From IMG/VR virus record IMGVR_UViG_3300021960_000535, positions 1 through 23,365 of that record: a DNA stretch of 23,365 bases; one strand, written 5' to 3'. Numbering within the stretch: the stretch's first letter is position 1; each line of letters begins with the position of its first letter. The DNA comes from a virus. Under the pieces are notes generated by a model, which did no database searches, had not been told where the DNA came from, and saw nothing but the letters and a program-made list of their open reading frames with translations. Positions 7,166 to 15,333 of the stretch are shown here, piece after piece. A program made the translations under genes and the position numbers.

Positions 7166-8035
7166 TTATAGAGGTCGTATTAAATGGCTGATTCCTACGA
7201 TTCCTCCATCTTTTTTACCCATGGGTTTAGTTATAGCGTCTAGTGTTCTTTTATTTTGTTTTGATACAGGAATTACATTTAATTTATATGATTTAGGTAT
7301 ATCATTAATTAATTGAACTAAATTTTTTTCTTTACCAAAACTTTCTATTTTTCCTTTTGGGCTAACTGACACAACCACTAAACCTAGTTTTCTTAAATCT
7401 CTTGAAACTAAATTTATTTGATTATCAATTGCATTTTTTTGTTCTAAAAATTTACCTTTAGACATTTCTTTATTTTTAAATTTAGCAACTAAAGAATTTT
7501 TTGATGCTATGGCATTATCTATAATAGTTTGATAATTTCTTTTCATAGCGTTTCTACCACCTGTGGTAATGTATTGAGCATCTTTATAATAACTTGGAAT
7601 AGGAAGTTTAGCATCCATAGATACTTTACTCAAACCATGTTCTCTTTCTAAACTTGTTGAATATCTATCTTTTCCTGTTACATCTTTTTTAGTGGTTGTT
7701 GGTTTTCCTAAAGCTGCAAGAAATTTTGTTCTAATTGTAGATCCTGCTTGTCCTATTGGAGTATCTAAAAATCTACTAAATAAAGTAGGCGTATTATAAA
7801 TTGTTTGAACTTTACCTTCTTTAGTCTGACCTTTATATTCTCTTTCTTTTGGTTTATTTACTTTCGTCTTTCCTCCACCCGGCAGGTTTATTTCTATAGG
7901 TAGTTTTTCTGCTAATCTTTCATTAGGGTCTAAAGTTAATCCCATATTAAATATGCTTTCTCTATCGGCAGGAGAAAGTTTTAATAAAAAAGAACCGGGA
8001 TCGGTAGCTAGTATTCCTCTAACTTCTTTTGACAT
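7166..8035 (-). CDS. Late-operon terminal gene, unknown lysine-rich protein
   Basis: A 289-aa protein without a recognised domain and the last gene of the leftward late operon. It is rich in Lys (for example KTKVNKPKEREYKG), with short predicted helices around 155-215 and a beta/alpha stretch near 215-260 (LGLVVVSVSPKGKIESF). No signal peptide or membrane segment is seen. The C-terminus ends DGGIVGISHLIRPL, a signature I associate with marine-phage late proteins and similar to the N-terminus of the gene at 5148-5534. The ATG at 8035 lacks a good ribosome site and lies 3 nt after the stop of the 23-aa membrane ORF, so its translation may be coupled to that peptide. It could be a minor virion or accessory protein; this is uncertain. 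Confidence 0.7.
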   Translation of the reverse strand: MSKEVRGILATDPGSFLLKLSPADRESIFNMGLTLDPNERLAEKLPIEINLPGGGKTKVNKPKEREYKGQTKEGKVQTIYNTPTLFSRFLDTPIGQAGSTIRTKFLAALGKPTTTKKDVTGKDRYSTSLEREHGLSKVSMDAKLPIPSYYKDAQYITTGGRNAMKRNYQTIIDNAIASKNSLVAKFKNKEMSKGKFLEQKNAIDNQINLVSRDLRKLGLVVVSVSPKGKIESFGKEKNLVQLINDIPKSYKLNVIPVSKQNKRTLDAITKPMGKKDGGIVGISHLIRPL

Positions 8036-8038
8036 AAT

Positions 8039-8110
8039 CTATAAATACGTTATCGCGCCTGCTACCCAAAGGGCACCAAATATCATGTACGCTATTGTTA
8101 CTGGTTCCAC
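8039..8110 (-). CDS. 23-aa single-span membrane peptide
   Basis: A 24-codon frame (including the TAG stop) from GTG at 8110, running exactly between the neighbouring genes. The start shares one base with the stop of the upstream gene (TAGTG), the same junction type seen across this operon. A strong AGGAG lies 7 nt before the GTG. The product begins MEPVTIAYMIFG and is hydrophobic to its end (ALWVAGAITYL), so nearly the whole peptide is one transmembrane helix. It follows the membrane-anchored coiled-coil gene. It might be a small holin- or antiholin-like peptide or a partner of that protein. Expression is not proven; the ribosome site, the junction and the filled gap are the support. Confidence 0.6.
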   Translation of the reverse strand: MEPVTIAYMIFGALWVAGAITYL

Positions 8111-8655
8111 TACATCGCTCCTAAAGGATTTTCTAATGCTAGTTTAATTCTTTTATCCATCTTTTCTTCTAGTTCTTTTTGTGCTTGCTTGAGTCTATCT
8201 TCTAATTTTTTCATGTCATCTTCTAAAGAATTAATTGTTTCTTTTAGATCTCTTGCATTATCTCTAGAGTCTTCTTTTGTTTGTTGTTCTACATCATTGA
8301 CAATTGTTTCTATACGTCTTACGTCTTGACGAAGATCATTCTTCAACTCGTTTGCCACATCAGACACCAAAGAAATTTCCTGTAACATCATGGTCATTTC
8401 TTGTGTAATCATCTCAACTTCATTTTGAATTAACTCTGTTTTACTTGTTAGCTCTTCTTTAGTAAGATCTAATCTCTTATCAAATCCAGATAAGTCCGGC
8501 GCGACGTATTCCTGTATTTGATCTTTCATGTTGAGATAGTCTTTGTAAAATTCAAAGCCACCCCATAAAGCACCACCTGCTGTAGTTAGCGCTGTTAAAA
8601 TTACAAATATTTTACCACCGCGAAATTTTATTCCGCCTACTTCTACTTCTGCCAT
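8110..8655 (-). CDS. Membrane-anchored coiled-coil protein (i-spanin-like topology)
   Basis: A 181-aa protein with a short basic N-terminus (K10, R12, K15), one transmembrane helix at about 16-37 (FVILTALTTAGGALWGGFEF), then a long charged coiled coil to the end with heptad-like stretches such as NDLRQDVRRIETIVNDVEQQ and LEDRLKQAQKELEEKM. The positive-inside rule predicts N-in with the coiled coil outside the cytoplasm. This is the topology and size of an inner-membrane spanin, but no lipoprotein partner is seen, so the role is inferred. Similar N-termini occur in other marine phages, from memory. It overlaps the upstream gene by 13 nt and ends at a TAGTG junction with the 23-aa ORF. Confidence 0.75.
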   Translation of the reverse strand: MAEVEVGGIKFRGGKIFVILTALTTAGGALWGGFEFYKDYLNMKDQIQEYVAPDLSGFDKRLDLTKEELTSKTELIQNEVEMITQEMTMMLQEISLVSDVANELKNDLRQDVRRIETIVNDVEQQTKEDSRDNARDLKETINSLEDDMKKLEDRLKQAQKELEEKMDKRIKLALENPLGAM

Positions 8656-10376
8656 TGTTGCATCACCATTTCGTTCATTAGCCCGTCACTTCCTGCGAAC
8701 AAGAAATATCCAGCTATATTGTTATCAGATATAACTGTGTCTGGCAAACTCTCATCTGTAAAGAAGCCCGCCCTATCATTCAGTTGTTGTTGTGAGTCAA
8801 AAAAGGTCTTGGTATTACCCAACACTTGCATCACAATAAGTGTTTTTAATTGATTTTGAGAGTCATATCTACCTTTATCTCCCATCTTTTTCACTATTTT
8901 TTTAGCTGCTTTTTCTTTTTTAGACTCTGGTTTCTTTACAGGTTTCTCTTCGGCTTCACCCTTATCCTCTGTTTCTTCCATATCTTCTGGTTGATCCTCA
9001 TCTGCATCAGCCTCTGGTGAGCCTTTCTCCGGTTCTGGCTCTTTGTCCATATCTTCTTTAGGTTCGTCAGCAGGCTCATCAGCAGGTTCTGGCTCAGCTT
9101 CGGTTTCTGTTTCATTTACTGGTTCCTCCATTTCTGGTTCGGGTTCCGTGGTTGATTCTGGTTCTACCTCTATCTCTGGTTCCATTTCTGGTTCAGACAT
9201 GTCCATTTCTGGTTCTGGCATCTCTGTATCCATATCCATTTCTATCTCTGGCATTTCCATATCGGGTTCTGGTAACTCCATATCGAAGTCCATTTCCATC
9301 TCCATCTCCATTTCAACACTTGCCATCTCCATTTCTGGCATATCAATCTCCATTTCTGGCATATCCATTTCAAAGTCCATCTCGAAGTCCATTTCAAAAT
9401 CCATCTCTATCTCAACAGTTTCGTATGATACATCCATATCTGATTCTTCAAACTCTGGTTCAAAATACATATCACCGTCTGGTGCTTCTATAATATCATT
9501 GTGTTCAAATATATTCTCAACAATATCTATAACCTCTGTCTCCGTACTACCACCGTAGGCTACCCACATCTCTACACTGGTGATAGATTGCTGTACGATT
9601 GTATTGATTGTGTTGTATAATACGTTTACCGTCACATCATCAAAGAGTGGTCCGATAGCCAAGTTTATATCACGGCCACCAATTTCAATAATAAGTGTTG
9701 TAATTTTACCACTAAAATCAAAACCACCAGCATACTCTTGAAAACCACTAGCTACACCAGATTCTGATAGTATGTCTGTACCGCTAAAGACAGATGTATT
9801 ACCATTCTTACCGGTAATGTGCATGTAGATACGATCCTCCGCATCTTGTTTGTCTACCTTAATTGTATAGTTAGTTTTACCGCCGTACTCTATATCAAGA
9901 TCCGATATGTCCACGGTGTTAATAAAGGTTGTACCCATACCGTCAACACCCATGGTGGAGGTAATACTACCACTACCTGTTATAGAAGCACATTTGTCCG
10001 TGCCTAACTGTCCACATCCTGTGCCAGATGGCATACTAGCAGGGCCTTGACCGCCCCAATCCGAATCCATGTCACCTTCTTGACTTGAGCCAACATAGCC
10101 ATTGTCGCCGTCAAGAATATCACCACTGTCTTCATTAGTGACAGTCGTTGTCGTTGTTGTCGTTTCAGTCGTTGTTATTACCGTATAGCCATCAGCTTCA
10201 TACTCAATGGTTTCTGTAATGGTTTCGTCTATGATATCTTCAATAGTAGGAGTACATAGTCCAACTGTATCTGTAGAACAGTCTACCGCTTGACTAGAAA
10301 ATGAAAGGAATACCGAGAACAGTAACGCCGGTATACATAGCCATAGCCGCAATAACAAACTTTGTAAATTGATCAT
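8643..10376 (-). CDS. Exported acidic protein with Met/Glu/Asp repeat domain
   Basis: A 577-aa protein with a clear Sec signal peptide (residues 1-30, cleavage likely after SSQA). A Thr-rich tract at about 67-80 follows, then a beta-rich domain (about 130-275) containing TIKVDKQDAEDRIYMHITG. Next is an extremely acidic region from about 300 to 475. Its first part (325-398) has 22 Met alternating with Glu/Asp, as in EMDFEMDFEMDFEMDMPEM. Its second part is Glu-Pro rich. A short Lys-rich block (478-500) precedes a globular C-terminal domain (505-577). Cys pairs C33/C41 and C121/C129 could form disulfides outside the cytoplasm. The first 83 nt overlap the upstream gene, and AAGGA sits 8 nt before the ATG. 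I do not recognise a named family; it may act in the periplasm or on the virion. Confidence 0.75.
   Translation of the reverse strand: MINLQSLLLRLWLCIPALLFSVFLSFSSQAVDCSTDTVGLCTPTIEDIIDETITETIEYEADGYTVITTTETTTTTTTVTNEDSGDILDGDNGYVGSSQEGDMDSDWGGQGPASMPSGTGCGQLGTDKCASITGSGSITSTMGVDGMGTTFINTVDISDLDIEYGGKTNYTIKVDKQDAEDRIYMHITGKNGNTSVFSGTDILSESGVASGFQEYAGGFDFSGKITTLIIEIGGRDINLAIGPLFDDVTVNVLYNTINTIVQQSITSVEMWVAYGGSTETEVIDIVENIFEHNDIIEAPDGDMYFEPEFEESDMDVSYETVEIEMDFEMDFEMDFEMDMPEMEIDMPEMEMASVEMEMEMEMDFDMELPEPDMEMPEIEMDMDTEMPEPEMDMSEPEMEPEIEVEPESTTEPEPEMEEPVNETETEAEPEPADEPADEPKEDMDKEPEPEKGSPEADADEDQPEDMEETEDKGEAEEKPVKKPESKKEKAAKKIVKKMGDKGRYDSQNQLKTLIVMQVLGNTKTFFDSQQQLNDRAGFFTDESLPDTVISDNNIAGYFLFAGSDGLMNEMVMQQWQK
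9132..9413 (-). repeat. In-frame low-complexity Met/acidic coding repeat
   Basis: This stretch encodes residues 322-415 of the exported acidic protein. The strongest part is tandem copies of a 12-base unit encoding E-M-D-F, followed by degenerate units encoding E-M-E, D-M-P and P-E-M. The unit varies at third positions (GAC/GAT, TTC/TTT), so the array is old or under protein-level selection rather than freshly expanded. Open frames on the opposite strand here are by-products of the repeat. Confidence 0.8.
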
Positions 10377-10848
10377 TATTTATTTCCTTTACATCTTCTT
10401 GTGTTAACTCTATCTTACCAAATACTCTGCTTCCTTTTGGCACGAGGTCCGGGTTTTGTTCCCAACCTTCCCTTGCTTCTTCACCGATAGCTCCCATATA
10501 TGGACAGTACGTCCCTGCCATCCACATACTATCAAAAATACGGTAATCAGCACATAATGTTGATACCGCGGCAACTTTCATGCCCATCGAATATAATGAC
10601 CGTGACAATTTTATCCTTTCACAGTTTTCATCCGTGATGGTTACACCGGTCGCCAAACCTAATATTTGTGTCTGCACGGCAGTTGACGCCGCTGTTTTAC
10701 AGATGTCTGAATTGTTGACCACGACACTTGGTGCATTGGCTGTAGGTGGTGTATTATTGGTCACTACCGTACTAGATACCGTGTTAGTATCTGCGCCGTA
10801 AGCCGCTGTAGTAACAAACAGTAAACATATTATTAATAATATTCGCAC
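10294..10848 (-). CDS. Exported phage protein with four cysteines and C-terminal membrane helix
   Basis: A 184-aa protein starting with GTG at 10848, which shares one base with the TAG stop of the holin-like gene (TAGTG). Residues 1-18 are a signal peptide (MRILLIICLLFVTTAAYG). The mature part starts Thr/Asn-rich, then has C50, C76, C99 and C115, enough for two disulfides, within a conserved-looking block (SVVVNNSDICKTAAS, ITDENCERIKLSRSLYSMGM). Residues 163-184 are hydrophobic and may anchor the C-terminus. I recall very similar proteins in uncultured marine phages, always without a known function. The last 83 nt also encode the signal peptide of the next gene in another frame. Likely acts in the host envelope; a virion role cannot be excluded. 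Confidence 0.78.
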   Translation of the reverse strand: MRILLIICLLFVTTAAYGADTNTVSSTVVTNNTPPTANAPSVVVNNSDICKTAASTAVQTQILGLATGVTITDENCERIKLSRSLYSMGMKVAAVSTLCADYRIFDSMWMAGTYCPYMGAIGEEAREGWEQNPDLVPKGSRVFGKIELTQEDVKEINNDQFTKFVIAAMAMYTGVTVLGIPFIF

Positions 10849-11051
10849 TATTTAAGACCACTCATAATCTTCATAATTGTCCATATAGAGCCAATAACGG
10901 CGCCTACCAATAATAAAACTTTTATTCCTCCAAGTCCCATGTTCGTGTGTTTGTTTAAATCGCGCACTTGCTTTTGCATAATACCTATATCTTCACGAAT
11001 GTATTTTATATCCGTCTTTAATTCAGCTATTTCTTTTTCCCACTCAGCCAT
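10848..11051 (-). CDS. Holin-like small tail-anchored protein (XhlA-like)
   Basis: A 67-aa protein. Residues 1-36 are a charged amphipathic helix or coiled coil (EKEIAELKTDIKYIREDIG), followed by one transmembrane helix at about 43-62 (IKVLLLVGAVIGSIWTIMKI) and a short basic end. This size and layout match the XhlA/hemolysin-like holin-associated family. Its place at the head of an envelope-targeted gene group supports a role in lysis, although no endolysin is recognised in the window. It starts at a TAATG junction with the upstream gene. It could instead be a small virion membrane-contact protein. Confidence 0.6.
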   Translation of the reverse strand: MAEWEKEIAELKTDIKYIREDIGIMQKQVRDLNKHTNMGLGGIKVLLLVGAVIGSIWTIMKIMSGLK

Positions 11052-12334
11052 TATGCTCTCGGAAACAATCCTAAGTTTCTGTAATACTGCATAAGACTAG
11101 GACTCATAACACCTTGTTGTGTATATTGAGGTAAACTTGCATAGAATTGTGCAAGATTAAAAGGATCTCTTTGTGACATAACTGGATTTAAAATAGGGTT
11201 TTCTGGTGGTATTGGTCCGGGTCTAGGAGTAACGACACCTCCAGAATCTGGTATACCAGCAACAGGTGGAGCTGATGATGCTGTCATGATACCCGATGCA
11301 CGGTCCTGTGATTCTTTGCTTCTAGCCGCCAATTCTCTAGCTTCCATTATTTGTGCCGCAAAACGTCTATCCTCTGGTGAATTTCCTGTTGGCATAGCAA
11401 CGTTAGCAAGGTCTCTCATTTGTTCACTTGTTTGTGCTGGTCTAAGTTTGTAAAAAGTTTTTGGATCTGTAAGTTTTAAATAAGCTAATCCCTCTGATCC
11501 TAAATTATCGGTTATGTTTTCTAGTGTAGTTATACCCTCTGGTATATCTCTTTGCCCTGTTAAATCACCATACATCGTTCCTACAGTTTCACCGAAACTC
11601 ATATTGTTCATTCTGTCAATGTAATCACTAATATTATCCTCTTCGTCGTCTACTCTTTCATCTATTTTTCCATACTCTTCATTATAGTTCTTAAATATGT
11701 TAGATAATTCATCATTTGATAGTTCGTTCTTTTTTGCATATTCAATAATTACATCAGCCGGATAAGTATTCTTTGTTAACGTAACAAGTGCAACTTTGTC
11801 GCTAGAATCTAATTCTGAACCTTCCAGTAATTTTTTAAATAAAACGCTGTTTGCATTCATTCCTTCCAACGCTGATGCTCCAAAAGTAGCAATTCCGGGT
11901 AAAGAAGGAAATTGTAAATTATTAAAATCAATACCAAATATTCCTGTTTTTTTAGATGGTTTACCTTTTAATATATTTGAAACAATTTTTTGTCTTATTG
12001 GATCTCCTGCTGTTTCCTTGACTACCCCCGAGAGGTTGTCTAGGTCCAAACCAAAATCAAATAAAGTATCTTCATAAGGAGTACGAACAACCGGATCTCT
12101 TTCTTCTAAATAATTTTTTTGAATTTCTCTAGCTTTCTCCCCTACATTAAATCCACGTTCATCATCATCTGTAACTAATGTTCTTCCGCTTACACCTCTA
12201 ATACCAGCTTTCTTCATACTGTCAGCCATTTCTTTGTATTGATTTTGTTGACTTGGTGAAGGTCTAGACGTATCACTAGGATTACTAGGATTATATGTGT
12301 ATGCGTTACTTCCGCTTCCAATTACAACAACCAT
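11051..12334 (-). CDS. Unknown late protein, virion-associated candidate
   Basis: A 427-aa protein without a recognised domain. It has a Ser/Pro/Asn-rich N-terminus (YNPSNPSDTSRPSPSQQNQY), a largely helical acidic middle (about 165-250), a proline-rich linker near 365-385 (TPRPGPIPPENPILNP), and a C-terminal tail with FNLAQFYASLPQYTQQG and YYRNLGLFPRA. No signal peptide or membrane helix is seen. It starts and ends at TAATG junctions. It follows the run of large virion candidates, so a minor structural or internal role is plausible. The compact aromatic tail after a proline linker looks like a docking segment. Confidence 0.7.
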   Translation of the reverse strand: MVVVIGSGSNAYTYNPSNPSDTSRPSPSQQNQYKEMADSMKKAGIRGVSGRTLVTDDDERGFNVGEKAREIQKNYLEERDPVVRTPYEDTLFDFGLDLDNLSGVVKETAGDPIRQKIVSNILKGKPSKKTGIFGIDFNNLQFPSLPGIATFGASALEGMNANSVLFKKLLEGSELDSSDKVALVTLTKNTYPADVIIEYAKKNELSNDELSNIFKNYNEEYGKIDERVDDEEDNISDYIDRMNNMSFGETVGTMYGDLTGQRDIPEGITTLENITDNLGSEGLAYLKLTDPKTFYKLRPAQTSEQMRDLANVAMPTGNSPEDRRFAAQIMEARELAARSKESQDRASGIMTASSAPPVAGIPDSGGVVTPRPGPIPPENPILNPVMSQRDPFNLAQFYASLPQYTQQGVMSPSLMQYYRNLGLFPRA

Positions 12335-15333
12335 TATGCTACCCTCTGTATTGGTTTACGTGCGTTCATGATACCACCCTCTGCGGCAAATGTTATTTCA
12401 CCCGGTCCACCAAATAGTTGTTGGCCTCTTGCCATGGTGTTCGGGTTCATTGGTCCGGGGTCCGTGATCGGTGTTGCTATATTAGCCGCTGATAAACGTG
12501 AAGCAGAGTTAACCGGAGACGGATTAAAATTAGCCATTGGTATTTCTTTCACTGCATCATCAACATTTGTTATTGGTGCTCTTGTAACACTAGTTCCTCC
12601 TGTCACTGGTCCTGCTAAATCATCTGCATTTAATTCAAATAATATACCTTGATCATTAACAGCATTACCATCTGTTACTTGACCTAATACATCTTTTTCT
12701 AATTCAGCAAGTGCTCCGTTTATAATTCTTAAATTGTTTGGACTAACAACATTGTTAGCATCTAAGTCAGATAGTAAAGAGCTTGTTGCTTTTTTCGATA
12801 ATAATCTTGATACGAGATCATATTTTAATAAGCTAAATGCTAATTTTGTTACATTAAATTTATCAACAAACTCAGCAACTTCAGCTCCTGCCGCTATCAT
12901 ACCACCAACATCGTTACCACCTGCTACAGCCGTAGTATACAAATTAAAGTTTTGTAAATCTTCTATTTGTTTTTCATCAAAAAACTTCATCAAGTATGGG
13001 TTTTGTTGTAGCTGTCTAATTTCGTTTCGTAAAATTTTAGGGTCAATTGTATCACTAAAAGCATTCTTACCGGCTTTATCAACAATTGTTTGCGCTTTTT
13101 GCAACATGCCATTTATAACATGATAACGAACAACATCCGCACCGTTTGAATCAACACCACCTAAATCAGATATGATTTCATCAAACTCTTTTTCTAATCC
13201 TATTTTACCTTTACCTTGTGATTTATTAATTAGGTTATCAGCAAATTCTTTTGAGTTACCTCTTTGTGCTTGTGTAACAATACCATCGGCTAATTTGTTT
13301 TGTTTGTAAATAATTTCTCTCATCTGTTTAGTAACAGCTTCAAAGTTATCACCTAATAATACTTTTAGTGATTCTTTATCATTAACTAAAAAGTCATCTA
13401 ATATTTCTACACCATTTTTATTTTTTAATGTGTTGGTAATCCATGCATTTTTAAATACATTAAATGCTTGCTCTGCACCTTCTTTTTGTGCACCCTCTGT
13501 TCCTTCTGTTAACATATTTTTAAGAGCAGATACTTTTATTGTATTACCTGCTTTCATAAATTGAGAAACAAACTTATCTGGATCTCCGCCCTTTGTAAGA
13601 GCATCTTTAATAAAAGCAAGAGATCTAACAGACTCTTCGCCTGCTGAATGATTATCTAATATATTTAACCAATGTCTAAATTCATTTGGTCCAGATACTA
13701 AAGAATTACTATCACCTTTTAATATTTTAACTAGCTGCTCATGTAAATCTGTTGCAACAGCATTAACTCCTTCATCTGGATGCATAGTTAATTTATGCAA
13801 ATCAGCTCTCATCTTAATTAAAGTTTTTAAACTATCTAAATTACCATCTTTAATACTTGATATGGTATTATCTAAATCTTTTATCGTATTAAATATACCG
13901 TTTAGTTCTTCTGGAACTTCTCCATATGTTTTTTTTGGAACTTTAAGAGGCATAGCATCACCATACTCTCCACCAATCATCTTGTCTTTGGGCTGGTATT
14001 TTTCAGTAAAATCTTGCATCTTACTAGAAAAATTATTTTTAAATCCAGTTAAATTTATACTAACATCTTCTCCACTATCTTTAAATGCTTGCACAGCTTT
14101 ATTAGTGTATGTTTTAGTAGTATCTAAGGTTACTTTATTCCAATTTTTAATGGCTGTTTGAAGAGATGTGTTGGCTTCATCTAAACTAGAAAATACACCG
14201 CCGCTTACTAATTTACTATCATTAGCTATATTTAAAGCTAACTGATCATTTAATAATTTAAGCTTACCAAGATCTAATTGATTATCTCCTTTACCTATAC
14301 CAAACTTTTGTAAAGCGTCTTGCAAAGATTTTACTTGAGCTTCTTGTATTAAATCTGGTCTTTGTACAAATAATCCTGCTTGAAAATATATTCTTCTTAC
14401 AATTGGATTGGCCGCAAGTTGAGCAAATACCAAAGGTTCTAAATCAAGAGATTCCGCCGCTCTAATAATATCTTCTCCCATATCGGCCATACCGGGACGT
14501 TTGCCTTTTAATAAAAAGTTTGCAAATTCTGAGGTGCCTTTATATATACCACCGGCCAATAATGCATTAGCATAATCATCTAAACTTGTAAAAGTTTTAA
14601 ATAAATCAACTTCTGCAAAATTATTAACATCATATTCATCTTCTCCGTATCCTAATAAAAACTCGTTAAGTTCTTTGCCTTTTAATCCAAGAAAGTTTGC
14701 AATAGCCACTCTTGCGGTAGGTGGTATGTAATCTAAAGCATATCCAGTTCCTTTTATTATAGGATGCTTTGATCGTTTTAATGCATTAGGAATATTTAAA
14801 GCTGCTATGTCTGTTGCAAAAGCTTCATCTAAAATAGTTCCTGCAACTCTACCTATTTCACCAAAATCACGTCCATAGGGATTAGCTACTCTCCAACCTT
14901 CATCATCTTTATCATATTTAAATAACTCTAATTTATCTGTAGATCCTTGACCATAGTCCACATTTATTCTTTGATACTCACCTTTTGGATAATAATTTAA
15001 AAACTTTTTTTGTCTGTTTTTAAAATAATTAGAACGCGATAATTGAAAAGTTAATGCGACGTCTTTGTAATTATTAAATCCAACGTTTTCAACTGGCTCT
15101 CCTATCATATCAGAAACAAAATCCATTTTGTTTGAAACAACTTCTTTTTTTGCTTTTTCTAATTTTTCACCATACACAGAAGGTCCAAAAGGATTAAAAG
15201 CAGGTAGTTTACTTTCTTTGTCTTCTTTTAAAGATTCTTCTAATACTTCACTTGTGTCAACATTAAATTTTTTTTCAGATACTTTTGGAAAAATTCCTAC
15301 AATATCTTCTTGACCTAAATCTAATTCTGCCAT
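12334..15333 (-). CDS. Large internal virion protein candidate
   Basis: A 999-aa protein, the longest in the window. The N-terminal part has SRSNYFKNRQKKFLNYYPKG, RINVDYGQGSTDKLELFKYD and NPYGRDFGEIGRVAGTILDE, which resemble the start of large internal proteins of marine podovirus-like phages I recall. The rest is mainly alpha-helical (about 290-900) with no catalytic motif I can identify and no lysozyme signature. The C-terminus ends AAEGGIMNARKPIQRVA, one of several late proteins here carrying a Gly-Gly signature. It lies between other large virion candidates with TAATG junctions on both sides. Probably part of the DNA-ejection apparatus, by analogy of size, helicity and position with T7-type internal core proteins. 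Confidence 0.68.
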   Translation of the reverse strand: MAELDLGQEDIVGIFPKVSEKKFNVDTSEVLEESLKEDKESKLPAFNPFGPSVYGEKLEKAKKEVVSNKMDFVSDMIGEPVENVGFNNYKDVALTFQLSRSNYFKNRQKKFLNYYPKGEYQRINVDYGQGSTDKLELFKYDKDDEGWRVANPYGRDFGEIGRVAGTILDEAFATDIAALNIPNALKRSKHPIIKGTGYALDYIPPTARVAIANFLGLKGKELNEFLLGYGEDEYDVNNFAEVDLFKTFTSLDDYANALLAGGIYKGTSEFANFLLKGKRPGMADMGEDIIRAAESLDLEPLVFAQLAANPIVRRIYFQAGLFVQRPDLIQEAQVKSLQDALQKFGIGKGDNQLDLGKLKLLNDQLALNIANDSKLVSGGVFSSLDEANTSLQTAIKNWNKVTLDTTKTYTNKAVQAFKDSGEDVSINLTGFKNNFSSKMQDFTEKYQPKDKMIGGEYGDAMPLKVPKKTYGEVPEELNGIFNTIKDLDNTISSIKDGNLDSLKTLIKMRADLHKLTMHPDEGVNAVATDLHEQLVKILKGDSNSLVSGPNEFRHWLNILDNHSAGEESVRSLAFIKDALTKGGDPDKFVSQFMKAGNTIKVSALKNMLTEGTEGAQKEGAEQAFNVFKNAWITNTLKNKNGVEILDDFLVNDKESLKVLLGDNFEAVTKQMREIIYKQNKLADGIVTQAQRGNSKEFADNLINKSQGKGKIGLEKEFDEIISDLGGVDSNGADVVRYHVINGMLQKAQTIVDKAGKNAFSDTIDPKILRNEIRQLQQNPYLMKFFDEKQIEDLQNFNLYTTAVAGGNDVGGMIAAGAEVAEFVDKFNVTKLAFSLLKYDLVSRLLSKKATSSLLSDLDANNVVSPNNLRIINGALAELEKDVLGQVTDGNAVNDQGILFELNADDLAGPVTGGTSVTRAPITNVDDAVKEIPMANFNPSPVNSASRLSAANIATPITDPGPMNPNTMARGQQLFGGPGEITFAAEGGIMNARKPIQRVA

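Noticed and set aside
9132-9413. Repeat array that could be taken for a CRISPR
   Set aside because: Units are 9-12 bases, in frame, degenerate at third positions, and without unique spacers.
9043-9558. Open frames on the plus strand rich in Ser/Ile/Gly, including 9152-9493
   Set aside because: They are antisense by-products of the Met/acidic repeat of the minus-strand exported protein. They have low complexity, no ribosome site, and no fit to the operon.
10284-10288. Possible lipoprotein site at the first cysteine of the acidic exported protein
   Set aside because: The residues before C33 are A-V-D, which does not fit a lipobox; an ordinary signal peptidase I site after SSQA fits better.
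12334-15333. Lytic transglycosylase or peptidase domain in the 999-aa protein
   Set aside because: No catalytic motif could be identified by reading; size and context alone do not support an enzyme call.
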